A stretch of 64,000 nucleotides of DNA from an uncultured Oscillospiraceae bacterium (GCA_900540595.1 UQGL01000005.1:1-64000), one strand, 5' to 3'. Counted from the stretch's first letter, positions 1-8,219 are shown. Notes: generated from the sequence alone by a model not told the origin. Made by a program: numbers and translations.

Positions 1-73
1 GCATCTGCCGCACCTCGCTCGCCGTATCGGCACTTAGAATTATGCGGTATTGCCTAAAAAATGAAATTGGGTG

Positions 74-102
74 TTGACAAACGCCCGCAGGTGTGGTATA
101 AA
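74..102 (+). promoter_or_regulatory. Sigma-A promoter of the tryptophan importer operon
   Basis: TTGACA at 74-79 and TATAAA at 97-102 are separated by 17 bp, and a TG at 94-95 gives an extended -10. Transcription should begin near 109, just ahead of the T-box leader. Nothing recognisable was seen in 1-73. Confidence 0.85.
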
Positions 103-119
103 TGCTTTAAACCAATGAA

Positions 120-388
120 GCGAAAGTAAAACAGACAGCGCAGTCACAGAGAGCCCCCGGGGCTGGGAACGGGGCACAGAGCGGGTCTGCACAATGGTTC
201 GCGGAGGGCACGGGGAAACGGAGTGATCCGCAGTATCCGTTGACGGGCAGCTCCCGTTACAGAGCAGGGGAATGTTGGTTCCCTACAGAGTGGCCGCGAT
301 ACATAGCAGCGGCAAGCAAGGTGGCACCACAGATTTGTTTTATCTGCCCTTGCACAGGAGAGATTCTGTGCAGGGGCAGTTTTGTTTT
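120..388 (+). ncRNA. T-box leader, probably tryptophan-specific
   Basis: This is a transcription-attenuating T-box leader. Stem I closes by pairing GCGAA (120-124) with TTCGC (198-202). An AGTA bulge lies at 125-128, and an AGAGAGC plus distal-loop segment at about 149-175. A TGG triplet at 195-197 sits just before the closing 3' strand, where the specifier codon belongs, so tRNA-Trp is the likely ligand. The T-box core AAGGTGGCACCAC ends at 330 and is followed by an intrinsic terminator. Uncharged tRNA would stabilise the antiterminator and switch on the importer downstream. T-box motif, terminator and stem I are seen directly; the amino-acid assignment is inferred from the triplet and the downstream genes. 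Confidence 0.88.
344..388 (+). terminator. T-box-controlled intrinsic terminator
   Basis: A 14-bp stem pairs 344-357 with 366-379 with a single G-U pair and is followed by TTTTGTTTT. Its position directly after the T-box core makes it the regulated terminator. Confidence 0.9.
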
Positions 389-467
389 CAAGCATGAGGG
401 GAGAGGGTAGCATGAAAATGAGCCTGATGAAAGAACGATGGCAAGCCTGAATTTGTAAAATGAGTCC

Positions 468-492
468 GCGGGCGGTCAATGACCGCCCCTAC
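468..492. repeat. GCCCCTAC-type palindromic repeat, single unit
   Basis: A 25-bp hairpin unit ending in CGCCCCTAC with core GGTCAATGACC. It lies between the T-box terminator and the trpX ribosome-binding site, so it is transcribed. The rest of 389-534 shows nothing else recognisable apart from the AAGGAG site at 521-526. Confidence 0.75.
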
Positions 493-534
493 AACCACAA
501 CATTACCTGTTTTACAAATAAAGGAGAATTTACC

Positions 535-1569
535 ATGAAAAAGTTTGTTGCTGTTCTGTCCGCCGCCGCTATGATGACCACGCTGGCCGCCTGCGGCTCC
601 ACCGCCGATACCACCGCTTCTTCCGCCGCTGCCGAGGCAACTGCCTCCGCCGCAGAAAGCACAGCCGATACCGCTGCCAAGAGCTACAAGGTTGCCATTG
701 TGCAGCAGCTGGATCATGCCAGCCTCGATGAGATCCGCGTGGCGATCGAGGCCGAGCTGGACGCTAAGGCTGCCGAGAAGGGCATTGCAATCGAGTACAA
801 GGACTTCAACGGCCAGAATGACGCCACAACGCTGAACCAGATCGGCACGCAGGTTGTCTCTGATGGGTATGATGCGGTCATCCCCATCGCTACGCTGGCC
901 GCCCAGTGCATGACCACCGCCTGCGAGTCCACCAAGACCCCGGTCATCTATGCGGCGATCTCCGACCCCGCTGCCGCCGACCTGACCGACATTGACTATG
1001 TGACCGGCACCTCCGATGCGCTGAACACCCAGTCCATCATGGATATGATGTTTGCCGTGCAGCCCGACATCCAGACGGTCGGCCTGCTCTACTCCAACTC
1101 CGAGGCAAACTCCGCAACCCCCATCGCCGAGGCCAAGGCCCACCTCGATGCCAAAGGCATCTCCTATGTTGAAAAGACCGGCAACACCAACGATGAGATC
1201 ATGACCGCCGCCTCCAGCCTGGTCGGTCAGGTCGATGCCGTCTTTACCCCGACCGACAATGTGGTCATGGCGGCAGCCGCTGCCGTTTCCGAGACGCTGA
1301 CCAAGGGCGGCATCCCGTTCTACACCGGCGCGGACAGCTTTGTCACGGCAGGCGCCTTCGCCACCTGCGGCGTCAACTATACCGAGCTGGGCACCTACAC
1401 CGCCGACATGGCGCTGGAGGTTCTGGAGACCGGCACTGTGCCTGAGTACCATGTCATGGACGGCGGCATCATCACCGTCAACACCGAGACCGCCGCCGCG
1501 CTGGGCATTGACTACAGCGCCTTCAACAAGCTGGCCGGTAAGGTCGTTGAGGTCACCACGGCGGAGTAA
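535..1569 (+). CDS. trpX: Tryptophan ABC transporter substrate-binding lipoprotein (ABC_sub_bind family)
   Basis: This 344-residue lipoprotein should deliver tryptophan, or a related aromatic compound, to the permease encoded next. The N-terminus is a lipoprotein signal peptide with lipobox LAAC, and Cys20 is the predicted lipidated residue. An acidic and Ser/Thr/Ala-rich linker follows to about residue 45, then the bilobed ABC_sub_bind fold (PF04392 type) with family-typical segments such as AAISDPAAA and VTGTSDA. The start was placed at 535 because AAGGAG lies at 521-526 and the signal peptide begins there; an upstream in-frame start at 460 would run through the palindromic repeat. The substrate rests on the Trp T-box and on the known TrpXYZ association, not on binding-site residues. 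Confidence 0.85.
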   Translation: MKKFVAVLSAAAMMTTLAACGSTADTTASSAAAEATASAAESTADTAAKSYKVAIVQQLDHASLDEIRVAIEAELDAKAAEKGIAIEYKDFNGQNDATTLNQIGTQVVSDGYDAVIPIATLAAQCMTTACESTKTPVIYAAISDPAAADLTDIDYVTGTSDALNTQSIMDMMFAVQPDIQTVGLLYSNSEANSATPIAEAKAHLDAKGISYVEKTGNTNDEIMTAASSLVGQVDAVFTPTDNVVMAAAAAVSETLTKGGIPFYTGADSFVTAGAFATCGVNYTELGTYTADMALEVLETGTVPEYHVMDGGIITVNTETAAALGIDYSAFNKLAGKVVEVTTAE

Positions 1570-1587
1570 ACCCTCCGGGAAGAGACC

Positions 1588-1666
1588 GTAGGGGCGCATT
1601 CTATATGTGCCCGGGATGCCTGCGCAGCCGCAGCGTCCCGCGGGCGGATATGGAATCCGCCCCTAC
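1588..1666. repeat. Inverted pair of GTAGGGGC palindromic repeats
   Basis: A unit beginning GTAGGGGC (1588-1613) and a unit ending GCCCCTAC (1640-1666) face each other across a GC-rich linker, so the whole 79-bp element has inverted ends. It lies between trpX and trpY, inside the transcribed operon, and could separate their expression by forming mRNA hairpins. Confidence 0.75.
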
Positions 1667-1715
1667 ATTGTTGTATAATAGACTGTACCATTACTTTTAG
1701 AGAGGAAGTTACCCT

Positions 1716-2633
1716 ATGTTTACCGTTGCCACCGTGCTGAATGCACTGGAGCTTGGCTTCATCTACGCGCTGGTTGCGATGGCGCTGTTCCTGAGCTTCC
1801 GCGTGCTGAACATCGCCGATATGACGACCGACGGCGCTTTTACGCTGGGCTGTGCCGTCTCGGCCACCGCCGCTGTGGCCGGCCACCCATTTTTGGGGCT
1901 GCCGCTGGCCATGCTGGCCGGTGCCGCCGCAGGCTTTGTCACGGCGTTTCTGCAGACGAGGCTGGCAGTGCCCTCCATTCTGGCGGGCATCATCACCAAC
2001 ACGGGGCTGTACACGGTAAACCTTGCGGTCATGGGCTTTTCCTCCAATGTGCCGATGCTCAAGACCGTGACCATCTTTACGGCGGCGCAGGGTGCACTTG
2101 GCGAGGGTGCCCCCGCCAAGCTGCTGGTCGCAGTGGCTATCACGGTGGCCGTCTGCGCCCTGCTCATCGCGTTTCTGGGCACCCGGCTGGGCCTGTCCAT
2201 CCGCGCCACCGGTGATAACCCCGACATGGTGCGCGCCTCCTCGATCAACACGGCCTTCACTGTTACGGTGGGGCTTTGCATCGCCAACGCCATGACGGCG
2301 CTGTCCGGCGCGGTGCTGGCGCAGTACCAGCGCTCTGCCGACATCAACCTCGGCACCGGCATGGTCGTTATCGGTCTGGCGTCCCTCATCATCGGCGAGA
2401 CGCTCTTCGGCCGCGGCGGCATGTGGGTCAAGGCTGTGGCCGCCGTGGCGGGCAGCGTGATCTACCGCTTTATTATCGCGCTGGCACTGCGTGCCAATGT
2501 CCCCTCTGAATGTCTGAAGCTGATCTCTGCCATCATCGTGGCGCTGGCCATCGCGGCACCGGCGCTGCGCGCCAAGGCAGCCTTCCGCCGCCGCCGCGCC
2601 CATGCCGGAAAGGAGGCCGCCCGCCATGCTTGA
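1716..2633 (+). CDS. trpY: Tryptophan ABC transporter permease
   Basis: A 305-residue polytopic membrane protein of the branched-chain/sugar-type ABC permease class (BPD_transp_2). Hydrophobic segments span almost the whole length, with the family-typical LNIADMTTDGAF segment near residue 35. The last 20 or so residues are very basic and cytoplasmic. It starts 146 bp after trpX, with GAGAGGAAG upstream of the ATG, and its end overlaps the ATPase start by 8 bp, indicating translational coupling. Family assignment is firm; tryptophan as substrate follows from the T-box and from trpX. Confidence 0.83.
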   Translation: MFTVATVLNALELGFIYALVAMALFLSFRVLNIADMTTDGAFTLGCAVSATAAVAGHPFLGLPLAMLAGAAAGFVTAFLQTRLAVPSILAGIITNTGLYTVNLAVMGFSSNVPMLKTVTIFTAAQGALGEGAPAKLLVAVAITVAVCALLIAFLGTRLGLSIRATGDNPDMVRASSINTAFTVTVGLCIANAMTALSGAVLAQYQRSADINLGTGMVVIGLASLIIGETLFGRGGMWVKAVAAVAGSVIYRFIIALALRANVPSECLKLISAIIVALAIAAPALRAKAAFRRRRAHAGKEAARHA

Positions 2634-3432
2634 GCTGAAAAATATCGGTAAGACCTTCAATCCCGGCACCGTCAATGAGAAGGTGGCGCTGCAGGGGGTG
2701 GATCTCCATTTGGCGCAGGGGGATTTCGCCACGATCGTCGGCTCCAACGGCGCGGGCAAATCCACGCTTTTCAACGCCATCGCCGGTGAGTTCATCGCCG
2801 ATACCGGCACGATCACGCTGGACGGTAAGGACATCACCTTCCTGCCGGACTTCAAGCGCTCCAAGGCTATCGGTCGGATGTTTCAGGACCCGCTGCGCGG
2901 CACAGCCCCCCACATGACGATCGAGGAAAACCTTGCGCTGGCCTTTCTGCGGGCGTCCGGGCATACCTCGTCCTTCTCGCGCATCTCCCGCAAGGACCGC
3001 GCGCTCTTTGCCGAAAGGCTCTCCGAGCTTGGCCTTGGGCTGGAGGATCGGATGAAGCAGCCGGTGGGGCTGCTCTCCGGCGGGCAGCGTCAGGCGCTGA
3101 CCCTGCTGATGGCGACCCTCGTCACCCCCAAGCTGCTGCTGCTGGACGAGCATACCGCAGCCCTCGACCCTGCTACGGCGGATAAGGTGCTGGAGCTGAC
3201 AAAGAAGATCGTGGCCGAAAACCACCTGACCTGTCTGATGATCACCCACAACATGCACGATGCACTCACCCTTGGCAACCGCACGCTGATGATGGACCAC
3301 GGCCGTATCGTGCTGGACATCGGCGGCGAGGAGCGCGCCCACACAACGGTGGACGGCCTGCTCAACCGCTTTGCCGAGAATGTCGGCCATGCGCTGGACA
3401 ATGACAGAATTTTGCTGAGTAAAGAGGTATAA
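2626..3432 (+). CDS. trpZ: Tryptophan ABC transporter ATP-binding protein
   Basis: A 268-residue ABC ATPase that powers the TrpXY importer. Walker A GSNGAGKST is at about residues 39-47, the signature LSGGQ at 150-154 and Walker B LLLLDE at 170-175, with the switch histidine in MITHNMHD. The start at 2626 was chosen over an ATG at 2602 because AAAGGAGG lies at 2609-2615 and homologous ATPases begin with MLELKNI-like sequence. It overlaps the permease stop and is followed at once by an intrinsic terminator, which closes the operon. Confidence 0.87.
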   Translation: MLELKNIGKTFNPGTVNEKVALQGVDLHLAQGDFATIVGSNGAGKSTLFNAIAGEFIADTGTITLDGKDITFLPDFKRSKAIGRMFQDPLRGTAPHMTIEENLALAFLRASGHTSSFSRISRKDRALFAERLSELGLGLEDRMKQPVGLLSGGQRQALTLLMATLVTPKLLLLDEHTAALDPATADKVLELTKKIVAENHLTCLMITHNMHDALTLGNRTLMMDHGRIVLDIGGEERAHTTVDGLLNRFAENVGHALDNDRILLSKEV

Positions 3433-3437
3433 AAAAC

Positions 3438-3472
3438 CGCCCGCACGATGAAAAATCGTGCGGGCGATTTTT
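3438..3472 (+). terminator. Intrinsic terminator of the trpXYZ operon
   Basis: Arms CGCCCGCACGAT (3438-3449) and ATCGTGCGGGCG (3455-3466) are exactly complementary and are followed by ATTTTTTA. Confidence 0.92.
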
Positions 3473-3484
3473 TACGGTTACGCG

Positions 3485-3687
3485 GTAGGGGCCGGGCATG
3501 CCCGGCCCGGCAGTATAAGGCGAGTGAGCGTCTGCGGGAAGGCCGCGGGCCGCACATGTGCGGCCCCTACGACGCTGCTTGCCGGTCTGTAGGGGCGGAT
3601 TCCATATCCGCCCGCGGAGGGGTCAAGACCCCTCCCTACAAGGCGAGTGAAAAAGGAGTGCTGTAGGGGCGAACATCGTTCGCCCGC
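3485..3687. repeat. Cluster of five GTAGGGGC palindromic repeat units
   Basis: Five units alternate in orientation: forward 3485-3509 (core CGGGCATGCCCGG), reverse 3545-3570 (core CGCACATGTGCG), forward 3589-3615 (core GGATTCCATATCC), reverse 3616-3639 (core GGTCAAGACC) and forward 3663-3687 (core GAACATCGTTC). The first two flank a linker containing GTCTGCGGGAAGG, the reverse complement of the linker seen near 7104, 28087 and 29395. The cluster fills the whole convergent gap between trpZ and galM. Confidence 0.85.
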
Positions 3688-3689
3688 TT

Positions 3690-4739
3690 TCACATCTCTG
3701 CCAAATCAAAGCGGTAGATCGTGGTGGAGCTGTAGGGCTGGTCGGGCAGCAGCGTGGTATCGGGGAAGTTCGGGTGGTTCGGTGCATCGGGGAAATCCTC
3801 GGTCTCAAAGCAGACTGCATCCCGCACAGTGTAATGGGCGCCGTCCTTGCCCTCGGTCACGGGCTTCAGGAAGTTGGCTGTGTACAGGTGCATACCGGGC
3901 AGGGTGGTCAGGACCTCCATGCGGATGCCGGTCTCGGGGCCGACTGCCCAGGCGGCGTGGCGCAGGCCGCTGTCACGGATGACATAGCACTGGTCGTAGC
4001 CGCTGCAGTCGGTCAACGGCTTGAAGTCGGCACCGATGTCCAGCCCAAGGGTCTTTTCTTCGGTAAAGTCCATCGGCGTGCCCTTGACCGGCAGCTTGCG
4101 GCCGGTCGGGATGCTCTGCGCATCGGCCTCAAGGTAGGCATCGGCGTCCACTGTTACGCGGTGGCCCAGCGCACTGCCGCTGGTGTGACCGTTCAGGTTG
4201 AAATAGCTGTGGTTCGTCATGTTGCAGACAGTCGGCGCATCGGTCGTGGCAGTGTAGCGGATGACCAGCCCGCTCTTGGCAAGGCTGTAGCGGATCTTCA
4301 GCTCCAGATTGCCGGGGAAACCGTCCGTCCCGGCAGGGCTGAACGCCGTCATCGTCACGCTGTCGGTCTCGCCGGGGGTCAGCGCAACATCAAACAGCGT
4401 GTGGTTGAAGCCGTGCAGGCCGCTGTGCAGGCAGTTTCCGTTCTCGTTGGGTGTCACATGGACGATCTCCTCATACAGCGGGAACTGCGCGCCCGCAATG
4501 CGGTTGGCAAACCGGCCCACGGCTGCGCCCATGCTGTCGGTGTTCAGCTCATAGTCGGCGGCGGTGGGGTAGCCCAGCACAACATCCACAGGGTTGCCCT
4601 TGCGGTCCGGCACAAGGATGCGGTGGATGACAGCGGCGTAGCTGAGCAGCTGTACCTCAATAAACTCATTCTTCAACACCGCCAGCTTGACGGTCTGGCC
4701 GGTGGTGGACTTGCCGAAATCCCGGATAGAAACGGACAT
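3690..4739 (-). CDS. galM: Aldose 1-epimerase (mutarotase)
   Basis: A 349-residue cytoplasmic enzyme that interconverts alpha and beta anomers of galactose, glucose and related sugars. Family features in order are GRFANRIAGAQF near residue 75, NCLHSGLHGFNHTLF near 100 (catalytic-type His), NHSYFNLNGH near 180 (second His) and a C-terminal conserved Glu region around 300. Length is normal. AAGGAGG upstream overlaps the stop of the regulator gene before it (14-bp gap), so the two are one transcription unit. The stop lies only 2 bp from the repeat cluster. The sugar is not determinable; no other galactose-pathway gene is adjacent. Confidence 0.88.
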   Translation of the reverse strand: MSVSIRDFGKSTTGQTVKLAVLKNEFIEVQLLSYAAVIHRILVPDRKGNPVDVVLGYPTAADYELNTDSMGAAVGRFANRIAGAQFPLYEEIVHVTPNENGNCLHSGLHGFNHTLFDVALTPGETDSVTMTAFSPAGTDGFPGNLELKIRYSLAKSGLVIRYTATTDAPTVCNMTNHSYFNLNGHTSGSALGHRVTVDADAYLEADAQSIPTGRKLPVKGTPMDFTEEKTLGLDIGADFKPLTDCSGYDQCYVIRDSGLRHAAWAVGPETGIRMEVLTTLPGMHLYTANFLKPVTEGKDGAHYTVRDAVCFETEDFPDAPNHPNFPDTTLLPDQPYSSTTIYRFDLAEM

Positions 4740-4753
4740 GACAGAAGCCTCCT

Positions 4754-5077
4754 TTATTTTTCAGCATCGGCGGGGATGCCCTGCGCGGCAAGATCCTCGC
4801 GCACACTCTCGGCCACGCTGCCGGTGCCGTAGTTCAGCATACGGTTTACACGGCTGACGGTGGCGCTGGAGGCACCCGTCTCCCGGCGGATCTCGCTGTA
4901 GACCTTGCCCTGCAAAAGGCACCCGGCCACGGCATAGCGCTGCTCCATCGTGCGCAGCTCTGTCACAGCACACAGGTCGTCAAAAAAGCGGATGCATTCC
5001 TCAAGCGTGTTCAGTCGCAGGATCGCCTCATACAGGGCAGTATTACGTTCATTTTGCTGCATAGCGTTCAGGCGCAT
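4754..5077 (-). CDS. YerC/YecD-family TrpR-like transcriptional regulator
   Basis: A 107-residue DNA-binding protein of the TrpR superfamily, YerC/YecD branch. The helix-turn-helix is visible as SEIRRETGASSATVSRVNRML at about residues 61-81, preceded by the helical segment ELRTMEQRYAVAGCLLQGK. Homologues usually act as small local regulators of unknown ligand; tryptophan binding should not be assumed. It is the first gene of a two-gene minus-strand operon with galM and has a good promoter at 5139-5167. An alternative ATG lies four codons in; the first was kept because AAAGAGG precedes it, although at a rather long distance. Confidence 0.82.
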   Translation of the reverse strand: MRLNAMQQNERNTALYEAILRLNTLEECIRFFDDLCAVTELRTMEQRYAVAGCLLQGKVYSEIRRETGASSATVSRVNRMLNYGTGSVAESVREDLAAQGIPADAEK

Positions 5078-5138
5078 GTCGTGCGCCGACCTCTTTCTTT
5101 GTAAAATTTGCTTTTGTTTGCAGTTGGTATCTCCCTAC

Positions 5139-5167
5139 ATTCTAGCAAATTTGACCAAGCAAGTCAA
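5139..5167 (-). promoter_or_regulatory. Promoter of the yerC-like/galM operon
   Basis: On the minus strand TTGACT (5167-5162) and TAGAAT (5144-5139) are 17 bp apart. It diverges from the plus-strand promoter at 5201. Confidence 0.8.
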
Positions 5168-5200
5168 TACTCTAAAGTGCGAAAGTAATGCCAAAACTGC

Positions 5201-5229
5201 TTGCATTTAACACCAAATTGTTGTATTAT
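5201..5229 (+). promoter_or_regulatory. Promoter of the DUF3592-like/rmuC genes
   Basis: TTGCAT (5201-5206) and TATTAT (5224-5229) are separated by 17 bp, 30 bp before the first gene. The back-to-back arrangement leaves only about 33 bp between the two divergent -35 boxes, so a regulator such as the YerC-like protein could affect both. Confidence 0.7.
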
Positions 5230-5258
5230 AGAGGTACTGACTTTATGGGGAGAATCGT

Positions 5259-5645
5259 ATGCCGACTACATTGATGATCGTCTACCGCGTGCTGGGCACG
5301 GTGCTTTTTGCACTGGCCGCAGCCGCGATTGTGGAAAAATACCGCACCGTGCGCGGGGCTGTGCTGCTGCCCGCCCGCGTACTGGAATGCCGCAAGGCCG
5401 GCTCCACCAGCCCCGGCGCGGCAGCCGGCGGCTACCGCTATCTGGTGGAGCTGCACGCCAACGGCCGGAGGCTGGAAATGGAGACGAACGACTCCTTCTG
5501 GTTCAGGCATGACAAGGACAAGGGCAAGATCGTTCAGGTCTGGTACAACCCCAGTGCCCGCTGTGTTGAGCGCAAAAGCTGGGAGACCGAAATATTCTCG
5601 GCATTGCTGGCCGGTATCGGTGCGGCGCTGCTGCTGATCCGCTGA
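5259..5645 (+). CDS. DUF3592-like membrane protein, function unknown
   Basis: A 128-residue protein with a membrane helix at about residues 8-25, a soluble central domain of about 85 residues and a second helix at about 111-127. The layout and the segments ARVLECRKAG, YRYLVELHANGRRLE and VQVWYNPSARCVE resemble DUF3592 proteins, whose biochemical role is not known. GGGGAGA precedes the ATG. It lies directly before rmuC with almost no gap, so the two are probably co-transcribed. Confidence 0.65.
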   Translation: MPTTLMIVYRVLGTVLFALAAAAIVEKYRTVRGAVLLPARVLECRKAGSTSPGAAAGGYRYLVELHANGRRLEMETNDSFWFRHDKDKGKIVQVWYNPSARCVERKSWETEIFSALLAGIGAALLLIR

Positions 5646-5652
5646 GGTGACT

Positions 5653-7017
5653 ATGGATTGGATATTGTATCTGCTGCTGGCGCTGGCCGCAGCGGGGGAT
5701 ATTTTGCTGGCCGTAGTGCTGGCAAAGGTCATGCGTAAAAACGCGGGACCGGAGCAGAAGATCGACACAGCGGACGATTTTGTCCGCGCTGTGACGCCGG
5801 TGCTGCAGAGCGAAACCGACCTGCTGGCTGAGCAGCTGCGCGCCATGCAGGGGGAGAGCGCCCGCACCACAAGCGCAACGCTGCGCGACTTTTCCGCCGT
5901 GCTGGCCGAAAATCAGCGCCAGAGCGCAGCCAATAGCACCGCCCGGCTCGAGGCCATCGACCGCGCCGGGGCAGCCCGCCAGCGCGCGGCCAACGATGCC
6001 CTGCTTGCCCAGCTGACAATGATGGAAAACCGCCTGAAAAATCTGGAGGATTCCAACGCCACCCGGATGGACAGCGTGCGCGGCGCGCTGGTGCAGGGGC
6101 TGAACACGATCCGTGCCGACAACAACAAAAAGCTGGATGAGATACGCGGTACGGTCGAAGAAAAGCTGCAGGACACGCTGCAGCAGCGGATCAATGACTC
6201 CTTTAAGACGGTCAGCGCCCAGTTGGAGCAGGTCTATAAGGGTCTGGGCGAGATGCAGAACCTCGCCGCCGATGTCGGCAGCCTCAAGCAGGTGCTTTCC
6301 GGGGTCAAGACCCGCGGCATACTGGGTGAGGTACAGCTTGGCGCGATCCTTGAGCAGATTCTGGCCCCCGGCCAGTATGAGGAAAATGTGGCTACGGTGC
6401 CCGGCAGCACCAACCGCGTGGAATTTGCGGTCAAGCTGCCGGGGCAGGGCGGCCCGGTCTGGCTGCCCATTGACGCCAAGTTCCCCGGCGATACCTACGC
6501 CCACCTGCAGGCAGCGCAGCAGCGCGGCGATGCTGCCGCTGTCAACGCGATGCGCAAGGCGCTGAATAATGTCCTGCGCGCTGAGGCAAAGGATATCCAT
6601 GACAAGTACATCGAGGTACCCTACACCACCAGCTTCGGTATCCTGTTTCTGCCGTTTGAGGGGCTGTACGCCGAGGTCGTCTCCAGCGGCGTGACCGAGC
6701 TGCTGCAACGCGAGTATCAGATCACGGTTGCAGGCCCCTCCACGATGGCAGCGCTGCTCAACGCTTTGCAGATGGGCTTCCGCACGCTGGCGATCCAGAA
6801 GCGCTCCGGCGAGGTCTGGACGATTTTGGGTGCAGTCAAGACCGAGTTTGAAAAGTTCGGCACCGGCCTGCAGCAGATGCAGCGCCACCTGAACCAGACC
6901 GGCTCCGATCTGGAGGAGCTGATCGGCCCGCGCAGCCGCGCCATCACCCGCAAGCTGGAGTCAGTGCAGCAGCTTGACCCGGATGCCGCCGCAGAGCTAT
7001 TGGGCATCGAGGAGTAG
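5653..7017 (+). CDS. rmuC: RmuC family DNA recombination protein
   Basis: A 454-residue membrane-anchored protein of the RmuC family. An N-terminal helix (about residues 3-22) is followed by a long coiled coil to about residue 190, then the nuclease-like RmuC domain containing GVKTRGILGEVQLGAILEQIL, PIDAKFPGDTY and AGPSTMAALLNALQMGF. Family members restrict recombination between inverted repeats in E. coli, which is notable here because the flanking DNA is rich in inverted repeats; any link is conjecture. The ATG at 5653 was chosen; an in-frame GTG at 5647 is possible, and the only SD-like GAGGTG overlaps it. Confidence 0.88.
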   Translation: MDWILYLLLALAAAGDILLAVVLAKVMRKNAGPEQKIDTADDFVRAVTPVLQSETDLLAEQLRAMQGESARTTSATLRDFSAVLAENQRQSAANSTARLEAIDRAGAARQRAANDALLAQLTMMENRLKNLEDSNATRMDSVRGALVQGLNTIRADNNKKLDEIRGTVEEKLQDTLQQRINDSFKTVSAQLEQVYKGLGEMQNLAADVGSLKQVLSGVKTRGILGEVQLGAILEQILAPGQYEENVATVPGSTNRVEFAVKLPGQGGPVWLPIDAKFPGDTYAHLQAAQQRGDAAAVNAMRKALNNVLRAEAKDIHDKYIEVPYTTSFGILFLPFEGLYAEVVSSGVTELLQREYQITVAGPSTMAALLNALQMGFRTLAIQKRSGEVWTILGAVKTEFEKFGTGLQQMQRHLNQTGSDLEELIGPRSRAITRKLESVQQLDPDAAAELLGIEE

Positions 7018-7077
7018 GGGGGAGTATCCCTGTCGGGCCGCGTGCCATTATTGCTCGGTTCAAACAAACGCCGCCCG

Positions 7078-7163
7078 GTAGGGGCCGAATATATGCGGCC
7101 CGCAACTTTCCCGCAAACGACCGTCTGCCTTCAAGATGAGGGCCGGACATGTCCGGCCCCTAC
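7078..7163. repeat. Composite (BIME-like) GTAGGGGC repeat pair
   Basis: A forward unit (7078-7103) and a reverse unit (7140-7163) flank the linker CTTTCCCGCAAACGACCGTC, which recurs with small changes near 28087 and 29395. It occupies the gap of about 310 bp between rmuC and degV together with the terminator at 7199 and the promoter at 7236. Confidence 0.8.
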
Positions 7164-7198
7164 AAATCCATTCCACGCTGTCATTTTCGCCAGAATCC

Positions 7199-7219
7199 GC
7201 CCCCGCAAGGGGGCTTTTT
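7199..7219 (+). terminator. Intrinsic terminator after rmuC
   Basis: GCCCCC (7199-7204) and GGGGGC (7209-7214) close a GCAA tetraloop and are followed by TTTTT. Confidence 0.75.
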
Positions 7220-7235
7220 CTATGCCGCTGCCCAC

Positions 7236-7264
7236 TTTACACGGCGGGTGCGCTGTGGTATACT
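7236..7264 (+). promoter_or_regulatory. Promoter of degV
   Basis: TTTACA (7236-7241) and TATACT (7259-7264) are separated by 17 bp. Confidence 0.7.
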
Positions 7265-7328
7265 GAATAAGTTATTGAACAGTCAACAACATGCGGCGCT
7301 GCCGCACGCCCATAAAGGAGTTACTGCC

Positions 7329-8174
7329 ATGATCCGTATTGTTACTGATTCCGCCGCCGATTTGACCGCGGCGGAGCTGTCCCTCCCCGGCATCTTTGTC
7401 GTGCCGCTGTCTGTCACCTTTGCAGATGGCACCACCCAGCTTGATGACGGCACGATGACGAAGGATGAATTTTTTGCCCGTTTGGCCTCCGACAGCAAGC
7501 TGCCCCGCACCAGCCAGCCCAGCCCGGCCAGCTTTATGCAGGTGTATGAGGATGCCGCCGCAGCGGGGGATGAGGTCCTTGTGATCACCATCGGCCAGAA
7601 GTTGTCCGGCACCTACCAGTGCGCGCATCTGGCCGCCGCCGATGTCGGCCTGCAGGCGTATATCGTAGACTCCGAAGCGGCTTCGCAGGCTGAGGCGCTG
7701 CTCGTCCGTGAGGCGGTGCGCCTGCGCGATGAGGAGGGCCTGACGGCGGAGGAAATCGCCGCCGTGCTGGAGCAGTTCAAAAAGCGGGTGCGCATTGTCG
7801 CCGTAGTGGACAGCCTCAAGCATCTGCAGAAGGGCGGACGGCTGCCGGCAGCGGTGGCGCTGGTGGGCGGCGCACTCGGCATCAAGCCGGTGCTGGCCCT
7901 GCAGGACGGTGCCATCAAGCTGGTGGACAAGGGCCGCGGCCGCCCCGGTGCGCTGGTCGCCATGTTCAAGCAGCTGGACGCGCTCGGCGGTGTTGACCCG
8001 CGCTACGGCTATACGCTGCTCTACAGCGACAACAAGCAGCTTATTGCACCGGTACACCACTACATGCACCAGAATCTCCAACTGACCGGCGGCCGTGTGG
8101 CCCAGCTTGGCCCCACCATCGGCACCCATGTCGGCCCCGGCGTGGTTGGCGTTGTGTTTGTGGCGAAGGAGTAA
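7329..8174 (+). CDS. DegV family fatty-acid-binding protein (FakB-like)
   Basis: A 281-residue cytoplasmic protein of the DegV/FakB family, which binds a fatty acid and presents it to the kinase FakA for phosphorylation. The N-terminal TDSAADL at residues 6-12, TSQPSPASF at about 60-68 and KHLQKGGRLP at about 160-169 are family signatures. The start at 7329 follows AAAGGAG and gives the usual length; an open frame extends upstream through the promoter but is not coding. It is a single-gene unit with its own promoter and terminator. No FakA gene is nearby, as is common for FakB paralogues. Confidence 0.87.
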   Translation: MIRIVTDSAADLTAAELSLPGIFVVPLSVTFADGTTQLDDGTMTKDEFFARLASDSKLPRTSQPSPASFMQVYEDAAAAGDEVLVITIGQKLSGTYQCAHLAAADVGLQAYIVDSEAASQAEALLVREAVRLRDEEGLTAEEIAAVLEQFKKRVRIVAVVDSLKHLQKGGRLPAAVALVGGALGIKPVLALQDGAIKLVDKGRGRPGALVAMFKQLDALGGVDPRYGYTLLYSDNKQLIAPVHHYMHQNLQLTGGRVAQLGPTIGTHVGPGVVGVVFVAKE

Positions 8175-8185
8175 TAAAATAAGAT

Positions 8186-8212
8186 GTAGGGGCGAGCCAT
8201 GCTCGCCCCTAC
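8186..8212. repeat. Single symmetric GTAGGGGC palindromic repeat
   Basis: This unit reads GTAGGGGCGAG, then CCATG, then CTCGCCCCTAC. It is palindromic from end to end and is the most symmetric member of the family in the window. Confidence 0.8.
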
Positions 8213-8219
8213 AAATTGG

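Noticed and set aside
388..1599. 403-codon open frame antisense to trpX
   Set aside because: It is a mirror of GC-rich codon bias; it reads as low-complexity Gly/His/Val/Asp sequence, has no SD and overlaps a well-supported gene.
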